A stretch of DNA of 51,710 nucleotides from Gammaproteobacteria bacterium (GTDB lineage: Bacteria > Pseudomonadota > Gammaproteobacteria > GCA-001735895): positions 1-51,710 of the forward strand of contig JAJDOF010000076.1 of assembly GCA_022340305.1 (NCBI GenBank), read 5' to 3'. Positions within the stretch are counted from its first letter, which is position 1. Every line of letters begins with the position of its first letter. A program made the position numbers and the translations under genes. Positions 18,487 to 26,262 of this stretch are shown piece by piece. The notes beneath the pieces were generated by a model, which ran no database searches, was not told where the DNA came from, and saw only the letters and a program-made list of their open reading frames with translations.

Positions 18487-18639
18487 GTCATCCCCGCGCA
18501 GGTGGGGACCTTGCCGCGACTGCCAGAATGACGGCCCTGGAATACCTTACCTGGCTGCGCTTTCCGCAAGGGCCAGGGACTTCTCAAGGCCGATGCTTTT
18601 AGGTGGTGTGCTAGATCCCCGCTTGCGCGGGGATGACGT
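18487..18639. repeat. Possible small non-autonomous element bounded by inverted copies of the GC-rich palindrome
   Basis: The left end reads CGTCATCCCCGC at 18486-18497 and the right end GCGGGGATGACG at 18627-18638, which are reverse complements. The roughly 130 bp between them encode nothing recognisable. Such a structure fits a MITE-like or REPIN-like unit formed by two facing copies of the repeat seen at 348-371. No target-site duplication is evident. Confidence 0.45.
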
Positions 18640-18833
18640 CAAAGTGATGTATGGGTTTTGCGCGGGGATGAGGTCAAGGTGAGGTACAGGTTTTGCGCGG
18701 GGATGACGTCAAAGTGATGTATGGGTTTTGCGCGGGGATGAGGTCAAGGTGAGGTACAGGTTTTGCGCGGGGATGACGTCAAGGTGAGGTATGACTTTTG
18801 CGCGGGGATGAGGTTGCAGTTGGGTACCGGCTT
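18624..18833 (+). repeat. Tandem array of 35-bp units with a 70-bp higher-order period
   Basis: Six head-to-tail units begin TGCGCGGGGATGA. They start at 18624, 18659, 18694, 18729, 18764 and 18799. Units 1 and 3 are identical, and units 2 and 4 are identical, so 18624-18693 equals 18694-18763 exactly. Unit 5 combines the start of one type with the middle of the other, and unit 6 is degenerate. The unit begins inside the dispersed GC-rich palindrome, so the array seems to have grown from it. It lies between the convergent glycosyltransferase and amidase genes. Confidence 0.9.
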
Positions 18834-18851
18834 GCCTGGGAATGAGGCGGG

Positions 18852-20213
18852 TTAAGCCAGATCGGGTAACGGCAGGGTGAAGTCATAGTCCGTTTCAATC
18901 TGGCGTACGAGCCCCAGCAATTGCTCGTCGCCATGGTGCCTGCCGATGAGTTGTGCCGCCATCGGCAGTCCTGCACTGTGCATGCCGCAGGGCAGCGTGA
19001 TGGCGGGATGGCCGGACATATTGAAAAATGACGTATAGCGGGTGATGGCGTTGCCGGCGGGTTCCGGGATGCCGTCAACGCTCACCTCGACCGCGCCGAT
19101 GGCGGGGGCGATGACCGGTGTTGCCGGCGTCAGCAGCGCATCGACTCCGGCGAATATTACCGCCATGTCACGCCGATAAGTCTCGATGAAACGTTTCGCG
19201 CGAATGTACTGCTCGGCGAGCAGGCATTGGCCGAGTGCGAGCCCGGCGCGGAACTCCTGGCTGTACAGGTGCCCGCGTTGTTCGAGGTAACGATTGTGAA
19301 ATGACAATGCTTCGGGCATCTGCACGGTGAGCGATACGCTGCGCGTGTGTTCCATTGATGGCATGCTCACCGGTTTGAGCACGGCGCCGGCCGTGCGCAG
19401 AAATTTCATCAATAGGTCGATGCTATCGAGGATTTCGCGATCGCAGCGGGTGAAAAAGAAGCCTTCAGGAATGCCGATTACCTGGCCTCGCAGCGCAACT
19501 TGCGGAATGTCGTGAGCCGTGGGTAACAGTGCCTTGAACAGGGTCGCGGCATCCTGCGCGTTGCGAGTCAGCGTGCCGACGTGATCCAGCGTCCAGGAAT
19601 AAGGAATCACCCCCGCGGTGCTGATGCGTCCAAAGGTGGGTTTGAAACCCACCAGACCACAGAGCGCGGCAGGCGCGCGCACCGAACCGCCGGTGTCGGT
19701 GCCGAGCGCCGCAGCGCACAGGCCGAAACCGACTGCCGCGGCCGAGCCACTGCTCGAGCCACCCGCCAGGCGCGAGTGGTCGTAGGGATTCGGCGCGGTG
19801 CCGTAAATAATATTTTCACCGGTGGCGCCGTAGGCGAATTCGTGAAGGTTGTTCTTGCCGATACAAATTGCCCCGGCCTGATTCATATTGCGAATGGCAT
19901 CGGCATCGCTGTGCGCAGTGTTATCCTGCAAAACCTTCGAGCCAGCGGTGGTTATCTGGCCGGCGACATCGAACAGATCCTTACAGGCATAGGGAATGCC
20001 GGTGAGCGGGAGTCCGTTATCGAGGTTGCGGTCAGCCGTGTCGGCCTTGCGGCGAGCCCCGCCAAGATCCAGCGATATAAAAGCCTTGCTGGTATCCGCG
20101 TAACGGCCGATGCGCTCGGCGTATACCTCGAGTAATTGCGCCGCGCTGAGGTCGCGCGTTTGCAGGCGCCTGGAAAGCTCACCGATCGACGCAAAGGCCA
20201 GTTGTGCACTCAT
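18852..20213 (-). CDS. Amidase signature-family hydrolase (AtzE/GatA-like)
   Basis: This 453-aa protein has the complete Ser-cisSer-Lys machinery: Lys78 in ACKDLFDV, the GGSSSGSAA loop (151-159) and nucleophile Ser177 in GTDTGGSVRAP. It would hydrolyse a carboxamide, carbamate or carboxyurea. The start overlaps the stop of the 67-aa gene upstream by 4 nt, and that gene looks like a GatC/AtzG-type small subunit. This makes AtzE-type enzymes, such as 1-carboxybiuret hydrolase, the closest model, although no cyanuric-acid genes are present. The 3' end abuts the tandem 35-bp repeats. Confidence 0.85.
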   Translation of the reverse strand: MSAQLAFASIGELSRRLQTRDLSAAQLLEVYAERIGRYADTSKAFISLDLGGARRKADTADRNLDNGLPLTGIPYACKDLFDVAGQITTAGSKVLQDNTAHSDADAIRNMNQAGAICIGKNNLHEFAYGATGENIIYGTAPNPYDHSRLAGGSSSGSAAAVGFGLCAAALGTDTGGSVRAPAALCGLVGFKPTFGRISTAGVIPYSWTLDHVGTLTRNAQDAATLFKALLPTAHDIPQVALRGQVIGIPEGFFFTRCDREILDSIDLLMKFLRTAGAVLKPVSMPSMEHTRSVSLTVQMPEALSFHNRYLEQRGHLYSQEFRAGLALGQCLLAEQYIRAKRFIETYRRDMAVIFAGVDALLTPATPVIAPAIGAVEVSVDGIPEPAGNAITRYTSFFNMSGHPAITLPCGMHSAGLPMAAQLIGRHHGDEQLLGLVRQIETDYDFTLPLPDLA

Positions 20214-20413
20214 GCGTCAGAAATATCGCCGGCCGGCGGCGTCGATCCCAGATCGATTCTGCGCAGATATTCGAGCTGCTCGAGCAATTCCTGAAAGCCG
20301 GTAATAATGCCGAGTTTGGGATCCACCAGTTCGTCGATTTCAGTATCGTCCCAGGCGTAGCTGCCGAGTTGATCACGAATTCCGAGCAGGGTTTTTTTAT
20401 CGAGTTTTTGCAT
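20210..20413 (-). CDS. Small GatC/AtzG-like putative amidase subunit
   Basis: This 67-aa protein is rich in charged and leucine residues, with a predicted helical pair and a C-terminal LRRIDLGSTPPAG segment. Its size, position directly before an amidase, 4-nt translational overlap and terminal leucine-then-proline layout resemble GatC and AtzG. Those wrap around GatA or AtzE and stabilise them. I see no signature strong enough to prove homology. The start ATG at 20413 is preceded by TGCCTTTTCATC, with no clear ribosome site. It is divergent from the PhyH gene at 20501. Confidence 0.5.
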   Translation of the reverse strand: MQKLDKKTLLGIRDQLGSYAWDDTEIDELVDPKLGIITGFQELLEQLEYLRRIDLGSTPPAGDISDA

Positions 20414-20500
20414 GATGAAAAGGCATGTTTATTAGTACAGGTCACGCTCGAGTTTACGCTACTATTCGAGTATTCCCAATCGCTATGGTCGACAATAGCA

Positions 20501-21331
20501 GTGCCAAAATTTCTCAGCCGGCAACAGGTCGCGCAGTACCACGAGCAGGGGTTTCTCGCGCCTATCGATGTCATGGCCGAGGACGAAGCCGGTGCCTGCC
20601 TGCAGCGGCTGCAGATGGCGGAAGCGATGTACCCCCAGGAACTCAATGCTGAAAATCGTAATAACCCACACCTCGCGTTCACCTTTCTCGATGCACTGGT
20701 GCATCACCCCGTAATTCTGGCCGCGGTCGAAGACCTGACTGGCGATAGTTTTGCGCTGTGGGGTAGCGTATTGTTCATCAAGGAGCCGCAAAGCAAGCAT
20801 TATGTTAGCTGGCACCAGGACGCGACCTACATGGGCCTCGAGCCGCTTGATTTCGTGACCCCTTGGTTGGCGCTAACGCCGAGCAACCGTGAGATGGGCT
20901 GCATGAGCATGATTCCCGCAAGTCATCGTGATGCGATACAACCACACCAGGAAACCTTCCACGAAGACAACATCCTGACTCGCGGCCAGCAGATTCGGGA
21001 TGTCGATGAAGCGCTTGCGGTCGACCTGATACTGAAGCCGGGACAGATGTCGCTGCACCACGCGCGCACTATTCATGGCTCGCGCGCGAATCGCAGTGCG
21101 CAAAGACGTGTTGGCTTCGCGATGCAGGCTTATGTGGCGGCGGGTGGGCGTCAACTGCTGGGGGAGAACTACTGGTTGCCGATGCGCGGTGGTTTCTTGA
21201 AGACGGATTTTATCGAACTCAAGCGACCACGCCGCGATATGGATTCGGCCGCCGTTAGCGAACGTCAACGGGCAAATCAGAACTGGGCGGATATTCTTTA
21301 CCAGGGTGCGAGCCAGAAACGTAATTATTGA
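20501..21331 (+). CDS. Phytanoyl-CoA dioxygenase (PhyH)-family protein
   Basis: This 276-aa protein belongs to the Fe(II)/2-oxoglutarate oxygenases. The iron triad is visible as WHQDATY (H-x-D) near residue 105 and the distal His in ARTIHGSRANRS near 190, with the 2-oxoglutarate-binding Arg after it. MSMIPASHRD is also typical. Substrates of bacterial members range from ectoine to phosphonates and small quaternary amines. The start is the GTG at 20501, since homologous sequence begins with KFLSRQQVAQYHEQG. A longer in-frame reading from 20204 runs antisense through the amidase subunit. It is followed by a second PhyH gene 32 nt downstream. Confidence 0.83.
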   Translation: MPKFLSRQQVAQYHEQGFLAPIDVMAEDEAGACLQRLQMAEAMYPQELNAENRNNPHLAFTFLDALVHHPVILAAVEDLTGDSFALWGSVLFIKEPQSKHYVSWHQDATYMGLEPLDFVTPWLALTPSNREMGCMSMIPASHRDAIQPHQETFHEDNILTRGQQIRDVDEALAVDLILKPGQMSLHHARTIHGSRANRSAQRRVGFAMQAYVAAGGRQLLGENYWLPMRGGFLKTDFIELKRPRRDMDSAAVSERQRANQNWADILYQGASQKRNY

Positions 21332-21363
21332 GCGAACGAATTGTCTGTAGAGAGGGTTAGGCT

Positions 21364-22218
21364 ATGTTGAGTGAAACACAGCAAGCAGAATTTTGGGAAA
21401 ACGGTGTAGTCGTGATTGAGTCCGTTTACAGCGAGCGTGAACTCGAACCCTTGCGCCGGCAACACCAACGCTGGATCGATGAATCCCGAAAGCACGACGG
21501 ACCGTTCGGTGAAATGCTCGATGGACGCGCACGTTTCGACGTCGAACCCGGTCACACTGCAGCAGCGCCTGCGCTGCGTCGGGTGGCTTCGCCGGAAGAG
21601 ATTTCAGGCGAGTTCCTGGAACTGATCGAAAAGGGGCCCATGCTCACCGCGGTGGCCGATCTACTCGGCGAGGATCTGCGTTTTCATCACGCAAAGCTCA
21701 ATAGCAAGCTACCGGGAAGTGGCACCAGGGTGAACTGGCATCAGGATTTCACCTTTGATCCGCACAGTAACGATGATTGCATCACCGCGATGCTGTTTCT
21801 TGACGATATTGACAGTGACATCGGTCCGGCACGCGTCGTACCCGGTTCCCACCGTGGAGAGCTTTACTCGTTGTGGCAGGATGGTCGTTTCACCGGTGCG
21901 GTTGCCGATTCGGTGGCGCACCAATGTGAATCCAGCGCGATCGAGTGCCTCGGCCCTGCCGGCAGTCTGTGCCTGATGCACACGCGTGCGCTACACGCTT
22001 CTGCGGAAAACCTGACACAGCGCTCGCGCTCACTGTATATCGCCACCCTGACCGCGGCGGATGCCGTGCCGTTAGCGCCTTGCGCGGTGCCCAGCAAACA
22101 TGCCGGGCGTATCGTTCACGGCCGCGATCCGGGACGCATCCGCTCGGTCGCGTTTAGTATGGAGACGCCCGAAATCCCGAGCGGCGCCTCCTTTTTCGAG
22201 CAGCAGGCCGGCAGCTAG
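21364..22218 (+). CDS. Second PhyH-family dioxygenase
   Basis: This 284-aa protein is a distinct PhyH member, with NWHQDFTFDPHSNDD (H-x-D near residue 125), RVVPGSHRGELYSLW and the distal His in MHTRALHASAEN near 210. It shares the fold but little local sequence with the neighbouring 276-aa PhyH protein, so the two are not a recent duplication. The pair is probably one transcript (32-nt gap). Together with the divergent amidase pair they may form a small catabolic module for an N-containing compound. That is inference. Confidence 0.83.
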   Translation: MLSETQQAEFWENGVVVIESVYSERELEPLRRQHQRWIDESRKHDGPFGEMLDGRARFDVEPGHTAAAPALRRVASPEEISGEFLELIEKGPMLTAVADLLGEDLRFHHAKLNSKLPGSGTRVNWHQDFTFDPHSNDDCITAMLFLDDIDSDIGPARVVPGSHRGELYSLWQDGRFTGAVADSVAHQCESSAIECLGPAGSLCLMHTRALHASAENLTQRSRSLYIATLTAADAVPLAPCAVPSKHAGRIVHGRDPGRIRSVAFSMETPEIPSGASFFEQQAGS

Positions 22219-22230
22219 ACGACCAACAAG

Positions 22231-23070
22231 CTAATGGGCCAATAACAGGCAGGTGGGCGGGTGCTTGAGCAAATCGCGGGTGACGCCACCGAGGATCATT
22301 TCGCGCAGACGTGTGTGACCGTAGGCCCCCATCACGATCAAGTCGGCATTCATTTCTGCGGCCTGCGCGACGATTGCGTCGCTGGCATTCATGTCCGGGT
22401 TGCTGATACCGCTGGAAACCGCCTCGATGCCGTGAGATTTGAGCAGATGGAGCGCGGCCTGTGCATGCGGATGTCCATTCGCCAGGGTGTTGTCGTCGGC
22501 GTCCGGTTCGGATGACAGCAGCACCACTGTTTCGGCACGCTTGAGCAGCGGCAAAGCTTCGCGAAGTGCGCGCGCGGCTTCGCGGCTCGCGTTCCAGGTG
22601 AGCAGGGTCCGTTTACCGAGAGTCGGGATTTTACCGCTGTGCGGCACCACCAGGCAGGCACAGGCGCCTTCGAACAGCAGGGCGTCGGCCAGGCCATAGC
22701 TGGCATTGTCCGGATCTTCGGGTTGATCCTGGCCCAGTATCATCAGGTCGGCATACTTCGAATGTTCGCGCAAAATTGGAATGATCTGCCCTTCGACTAC
22801 CACGGTCTGCAGTTTTACATGGGCCTCTACAGCCAGCTTTCGGTAGTGAGCGACGGTCTCTTCTGCGCGGGCCAGCGCCTTTTCGGTGATGTCGGTCATC
22901 AGGTCGACACTGATCTGGGCCTCGACATAGGAGGGTACGATATAGGTCGGTACTACGAATAACCCGGTCAGCTCTGCGCCGAAATCCTGCGCCAGGCCGA
23001 AAGCGACTTCGAGGCGGTTGCGACAACCGCTGCTGTTGTCCAGTTGGATCAGAATATTCTTGTATTTCAT
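22231..23070 (-). CDS. Tandem-domain universal stress protein (UspA family)
   Basis: This 279-aa protein contains two Usp domains. The first starts KYKNILIQLDNS and ends LVVPHS near residue 146. The second (residues 155-279) ends GAYGHTRLREMILGGVTRDLL, with the glycine pattern of the ATP-binding Usp class. The ATG at 23070 is preferred because GGAGA lies 6 nt upstream. A perfect FNR box is centred 63.5 nt upstream of the start, inside a 56-bp palindrome, which predicts induction under low oxygen. Universal stress proteins under ANR/FNR control are well known in pseudomonads. Confidence 0.88.
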   Translation of the reverse strand: MKYKNILIQLDNSSGCRNRLEVAFGLAQDFGAELTGLFVVPTYIVPSYVEAQISVDLMTDITEKALARAEETVAHYRKLAVEAHVKLQTVVVEGQIIPILREHSKYADLMILGQDQPEDPDNASYGLADALLFEGACACLVVPHSGKIPTLGKRTLLTWNASREAARALREALPLLKRAETVVLLSSEPDADDNTLANGHPHAQAALHLLKSHGIEAVSSGISNPDMNASDAIVAQAAEMNADLIVMGAYGHTRLREMILGGVTRDLLKHPPTCLLLAH

Positions 23071-23105
23071 TGTCATTCTCCATCGCTGGGAAAGCGTCAT
23101 ATTGC

Positions 23106-23161
23106 ACTCTGTCTGCGGCCATCGAGTTGATGTACATCAACTCGATGGCCGCAGACAGAGT
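23106..23161. repeat. Perfect 56-bp palindrome containing an FNR box
   Basis: The two 28-nt halves, 23106-23133 and 23134-23161, are exact reverse complements with no spacer. Its centre is the FNR consensus TTGATGTACATCAA, which is itself a palindrome. The outer 21 bp on each side (starting ACTCTGTCTGCGGCCATCGA) extend the symmetry far beyond any FNR footprint. In RNA read from hsp20 it would form one very long hairpin, but no U-tract follows on either strand. Confidence 0.95.
23127..23140 (-). promoter_or_regulatory. FNR box, usp promoter
   Basis: TTGATGTACATCAA matches the FNR/ANR consensus TTGAT-N4-ATCAA perfectly. Its centre (23133.5) is 63.5 nt upstream of the usp start. Class II activation would place the RNA start near 23092. 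The candidate -10 sequences around 23096-23104 (TATGAC or CAATAT) are only fair. Confidence 0.8.
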
Positions 23162-23258
23162 AACTCAAAGGGATTCGAATGTCGCCTCAAGGCGCATCGC
23201 GTTGAACGCTCCACAAAGCCGATGGCAGGTGTGAACCTGCCACCGCTCACGCCACCGG

Positions 23259-23705
23259 TCAGCTGACCTTGATATCGATCGATTTGGGACGGGCCTGTTC
23301 CGACTTGGGGATTACCAGCGTCAACACGCCATCCTTGTAGGCGGCGTCGATCTTGTCCGCCTGCACCGAGTTCGGCAGCGTGAAGCTGCGGGCGAAACTG
23401 CCGTGGAAACGTTCCGTGCGATGACGCTTGCTGCCCTTGCCGGATTCGGTTTCGGTGTGTTTCTCTCCACGAATGCTGAGCATACCGTTTTCCATCTTGA
23501 CGTCGATGTCTTTCTTGTCGACGCCGGGCAGGTCGGCCTTGATTTTATAGCTGTCTTCTTCTTCCTCGATATCGACCGATGGCGCCCAGTCCGCAAAGCT
23601 CAGGTCGGTATCGGACTGGTTGCTCAATGCGTTACGACCACTCTTGTTATAGCGCTCCAGCAGGCTTTCAAATTCCTGAAAAGGATTCCACAGTTGAGTA
23701 TTCAT
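23259..23705 (-). CDS. Hsp20 / IbpA-type small heat-shock protein
   Basis: This 148-aa chaperone has the alpha-crystallin domain from about residue 40 to 140. It includes the PSVDIEEEEDSYKIKADLPGV strand region (shown in part), GMLSIRGEKH, a central GSFARSFTLP and the closing GVLTLVIPK. The start ATG at 23705 has AGAGGA 8 nt upstream; the longer reading lacks one. Small Hsps hold unfolding proteins in an ATP-independent way. A near-consensus FNR box is centred 87.5 nt upstream of the start with a well-spaced -10, so oxygen limitation, and not only heat, probably controls it. Confidence 0.9.
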   Translation of the reverse strand: MNTQLWNPFQEFESLLERYNKSGRNALSNQSDTDLSFADWAPSVDIEEEEDSYKIKADLPGVDKKDIDVKMENGMLSIRGEKHTETESGKGSKRHRTERFHGSFARSFTLPNSVQADKIDAAYKDGVLTLVIPKSEQARPKSIDIKVS

Positions 23706-23785
23706 GATCTTGTCCTCTAGCATGGTTGAAGACCCTGTCACCGGGATCTGTAGGAAAGACTCTAGCAAGATTTCCAGCCTGGTAA

Positions 23786-23799
23786 TTGACGCGGATCAA
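23786..23799 (-). promoter_or_regulatory. FNR box and class II promoter for hsp20
   Basis: TTGACGCGGATCAA differs from TTGAT-N4-ATCAA at one base. On the minus strand a -10-like TAGAGT lies at 23759-23764, its centre 31 bp from the box centre. This predicts transcription from about 23752 and a 46-nt leader. Confidence 0.72.
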
Positions 23800-23822
23800 T
23801 CGCCCTCTGAAGTGCGGCGGTA

Positions 23823-24464
23823 TCAGGATTCCTGATCCATCATCCAGCGAATTGCGCGCTGGTTCAGTTCGTGGGCCGAACCGAGCCCGAGCTTCCGCTT
23901 GATGTGAGCCTGGTGGGTTTCGATGGTCTTGATGCTGAGGTTGAGCTGACTGGCGATCTGGCTGCTGGGCACACCCTGGCCGATCAACTCGAAGACCTGT
24001 AACTCGCGATTCGACAGGCTGTCGATATTGCGTTTCTCAGTGCGTAGATCGACCATCCCGTTCAACATGCGCTCGGTCATGGCTTCGCTCAGGTAAACCT
24101 TGCCTCCGAGCACCTGGCGTATCGCGCGAATGATGCTGTCCTGGGCTTCCTGCTTGTTGATATAGCCCCGCGCCCCGGCCGCGAGTACGCGTTCGGCATA
24201 GAGCATTTCATCGTGCATGGAGGCGACCAGCATGAGGATATTGAGATTTCGCGCCTTGATGTGCTCGATCAGGTCCAGGCCGCTACCGCCCGCCAGTGAC
24301 AAATCGATAATCGCCAGGTCCGGGTTGGTGCTATCGATCTGTTTGAGCGCCTCGGCCATATCGGCGGCCTCCGCGCAGACTTCGAGGTCAGGGCAGTCAC
24401 CGATAAGCTGTGCCAGGCCGGCACGTACCAATGGGTGATCGTCGACTATGAGGATTCTTGACAT
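23823..24464 (-). CDS. NarL/FixJ-family response regulator
   Basis: This 213-aa protein has a receiver domain (DDHPLVRAG at the N-terminus, phospho-acceptor Asp in AIIDLSLAGG near residue 54) and a C-terminal LuxR-type helix-turn-helix. The latter reads SLSNRELQVFELIGQGVPSS, then SQLNLSIKTIETHQAHIKRKL. ATG at 24464 gives MSRILIVDDHP and removes an unrelated N-terminal extension. It lies 17 nt downstream of the histidine kinase gene and is surely its partner. The regulator resembles those of the FixJ/NarL class, which often control respiratory or oxygen-responsive genes; its targets are unknown. Confidence 0.9.
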   Translation of the reverse strand: MSRILIVDDHPLVRAGLAQLIGDCPDLEVCAEAADMAEALKQIDSTNPDLAIIDLSLAGGSGLDLIEHIKARNLNILMLVASMHDEMLYAERVLAAGARGYINKQEAQDSIIRAIRQVLGGKVYLSEAMTERMLNGMVDLRTEKRNIDSLSNRELQVFELIGQGVPSSQIASQLNLSIKTIETHQAHIKRKLGLGSAHELNQRAIRWMMDQES

Positions 24465-24481
24465 AGGCCAGGGTTCTCGGG

Positions 24482-26215
24482 TCAGGTTTCGACCATGAAG
24501 TAACATCTTACCTCGGTACCCCGTTCCGGGGCGGAGCGAATTTCGAATTCCGCATCGATCAAGCCACAGCGATGTTGCATGATACGCAAGCCAAGCCCGT
24601 CAGAGGTCTGCGCCGGGTGGTTGAATCCCCGTCCGTTATCGCGTATCGCAAGATAGCCGCGGTCACCGGCCATGCCAAGCGAGATCTCGATACGACTGGC
24701 CTCGGCATGCTTGATAGCGTTGTTAAGTGCTTCCTGGGCAATACGGTAGAGGTGTAGCGCATTGCTGCTGTCGCGTATGCGAAGGCGCTCCTTGATGGTC
24801 AGAATAATCGGGATATTACATTGCGCGCGAATTTTCGTCAGCAGGTTTTCGAGTGCCGCACTAAAACCCTCGGCGTCGATATCGACTGGAATCAGTCCAC
24901 GTGACAGCGCGCGTACCTGTGAAATTGCCTCCTGCAGGCCGCTGGCGAGCCTGGTGGCGAGGTCGTGCTCTGGCTTACTGGCCTTGTTGAGCAGGCTGGT
25001 GGCCAGCATACCGAGCCCGGTGAGTTGTTGCCCGAGCCCGTCGTGCAGTTCCTGGCCGATGCGGCGCTGCTCGCTCAGTGGACTTTCTAGAATTTCGCGT
25101 TGAAGTTGCTGTTGTTCGCTCATGTCCATGATCACGCCGGCGAACAGGCGCACCTGGCTGGTGCGCACGTCGCCAATCGACAGGTAAATAGGAAAACGGC
25201 TGCCGTCCTTGCGTTTTGCCACCAGCTGACGCCCACGGCCGATGATCCTGGGGAAACCAGTCTGCAGGTAGCGCTGCAGATAGCCATCATGTGCGACGCT
25301 ATATTGTCTTGGCATCAGGCAGTTCAGCCTGGCGCCGAGCAGTTCACGTGGTTTATAGCCAAACAGGTCCTCGGCGGCGGGATTGACATACTCGATGACT
25401 CCCGTGGTGCTGGCCAGGATAATGCCCTCGCGCATAGTCTCGGCAAGCGTACGAAAGGTTTCGGCCTGCTGGTCGATGATTTTTTCGATCGGCCGTAGCA
25501 CTCGGAAAAATAACTGGCTGGCAATGAAAATCACCAGCAGGGTCATAGCGAAGGCAAGCAGCCCGGTGATCATGAAAGGCTTGCGAATCTCGCTGAGATC
25601 CATCTTCGCAACCAGGCCGAGATCGAGGATCGAGATCGGCTCGTAGGCCGCCAGCACCTGAACGCCACGATAGTCCAGCCCAGTCATGACGCCTGACTCT
25701 CCCGACAATGCCCTGCGCATGGGTTCGGCCCACTGACCACTGAATGGAAAGGTTCCCGGGGACTGGATCTGCCCCTGTGGATGACGAAGGTTGAGTACAA
25801 ACTGTATTTCATCCTTGTCTCGCCGAGCCAGCACGAACTCGCCGCTGTCGCCGAAGCCCTCGAAATTCTGGTAAGCCGTGGCAACTTTCTTCAGCGTCAA
25901 TTGCCGCGCGAGAACGGAGTCATTGCCATCGTTGTCGAGATTGTCAAATTGCGCGATGGCTTCGATCAATCGAGCCTGGCTCTTGACCGTATCAACCAGG
26001 TGCAGGCGGTATTGTTCAATGGCTGTGTGGTAAAGGCTGAATATCGAAATCACACTGATCAGCAGGGCTGCTGTGGCCATGATCAGAAACAACTGGTTGA
26101 ACGGTTGGCGTTGTATCACTCGATGTCGTGCTGCGCTGCTTGAACGATCACTATGGTATCTGGAATGCCCTGATATGCCCATCAGGAAAACCCCGATGGT
26201 TGAAGATGCGTGCAT
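24482..26215 (-). CDS. Membrane PAS histidine kinase (HisKA_3 / NarX-type)
   Basis: This kinase of up to 577 aa has two membrane helices at about residues 41-63 and 214-237, bracketing a periplasmic sensor of about 150 residues with a Cache-like SGEFVLARRD stretch. A PAS domain (252-370) follows, then HisKA_3 with phospho-acceptor His391 in QELHDGLGQQLTGLG, and an HATPase domain ending near 570 with DNGRGF and DGLGLRIMQHR. The membrane topology and PAS domain suggest it senses an external signal and a cytoplasmic one. The start is uncertain; an ATG 33 nt downstream is equally possible. It pairs with the response regulator downstream. Confidence 0.87.
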   Translation of the reverse strand: MHASSTIGVFLMGISGHSRYHSDRSSSAARHRVIQRQPFNQLFLIMATAALLISVISIFSLYHTAIEQYRLHLVDTVKSQARLIEAIAQFDNLDNDGNDSVLARQLTLKKVATAYQNFEGFGDSGEFVLARRDKDEIQFVLNLRHPQGQIQSPGTFPFSGQWAEPMRRALSGESGVMTGLDYRGVQVLAAYEPISILDLGLVAKMDLSEIRKPFMITGLLAFAMTLLVIFIASQLFFRVLRPIEKIIDQQAETFRTLAETMREGIILASTTGVIEYVNPAAEDLFGYKPRELLGARLNCLMPRQYSVAHDGYLQRYLQTGFPRIIGRGRQLVAKRKDGSRFPIYLSIGDVRTSQVRLFAGVIMDMSEQQQLQREILESPLSEQRRIGQELHDGLGQQLTGLGMLATSLLNKASKPEHDLATRLASGLQEAISQVRALSRGLIPVDIDAEGFSAALENLLTKIRAQCNIPIILTIKERLRIRDSSNALHLYRIAQEALNNAIKHAEASRIEISLGMAGDRGYLAIRDNGRGFNHPAQTSDGLGLRIMQHRCGLIDAEFEIRSAPERGTEVRCYFMVET

Positions 26216-26262
26216 GCGTCATGATAAACAACATGAAATTGAACCAAGAATGAGGAGTCACC

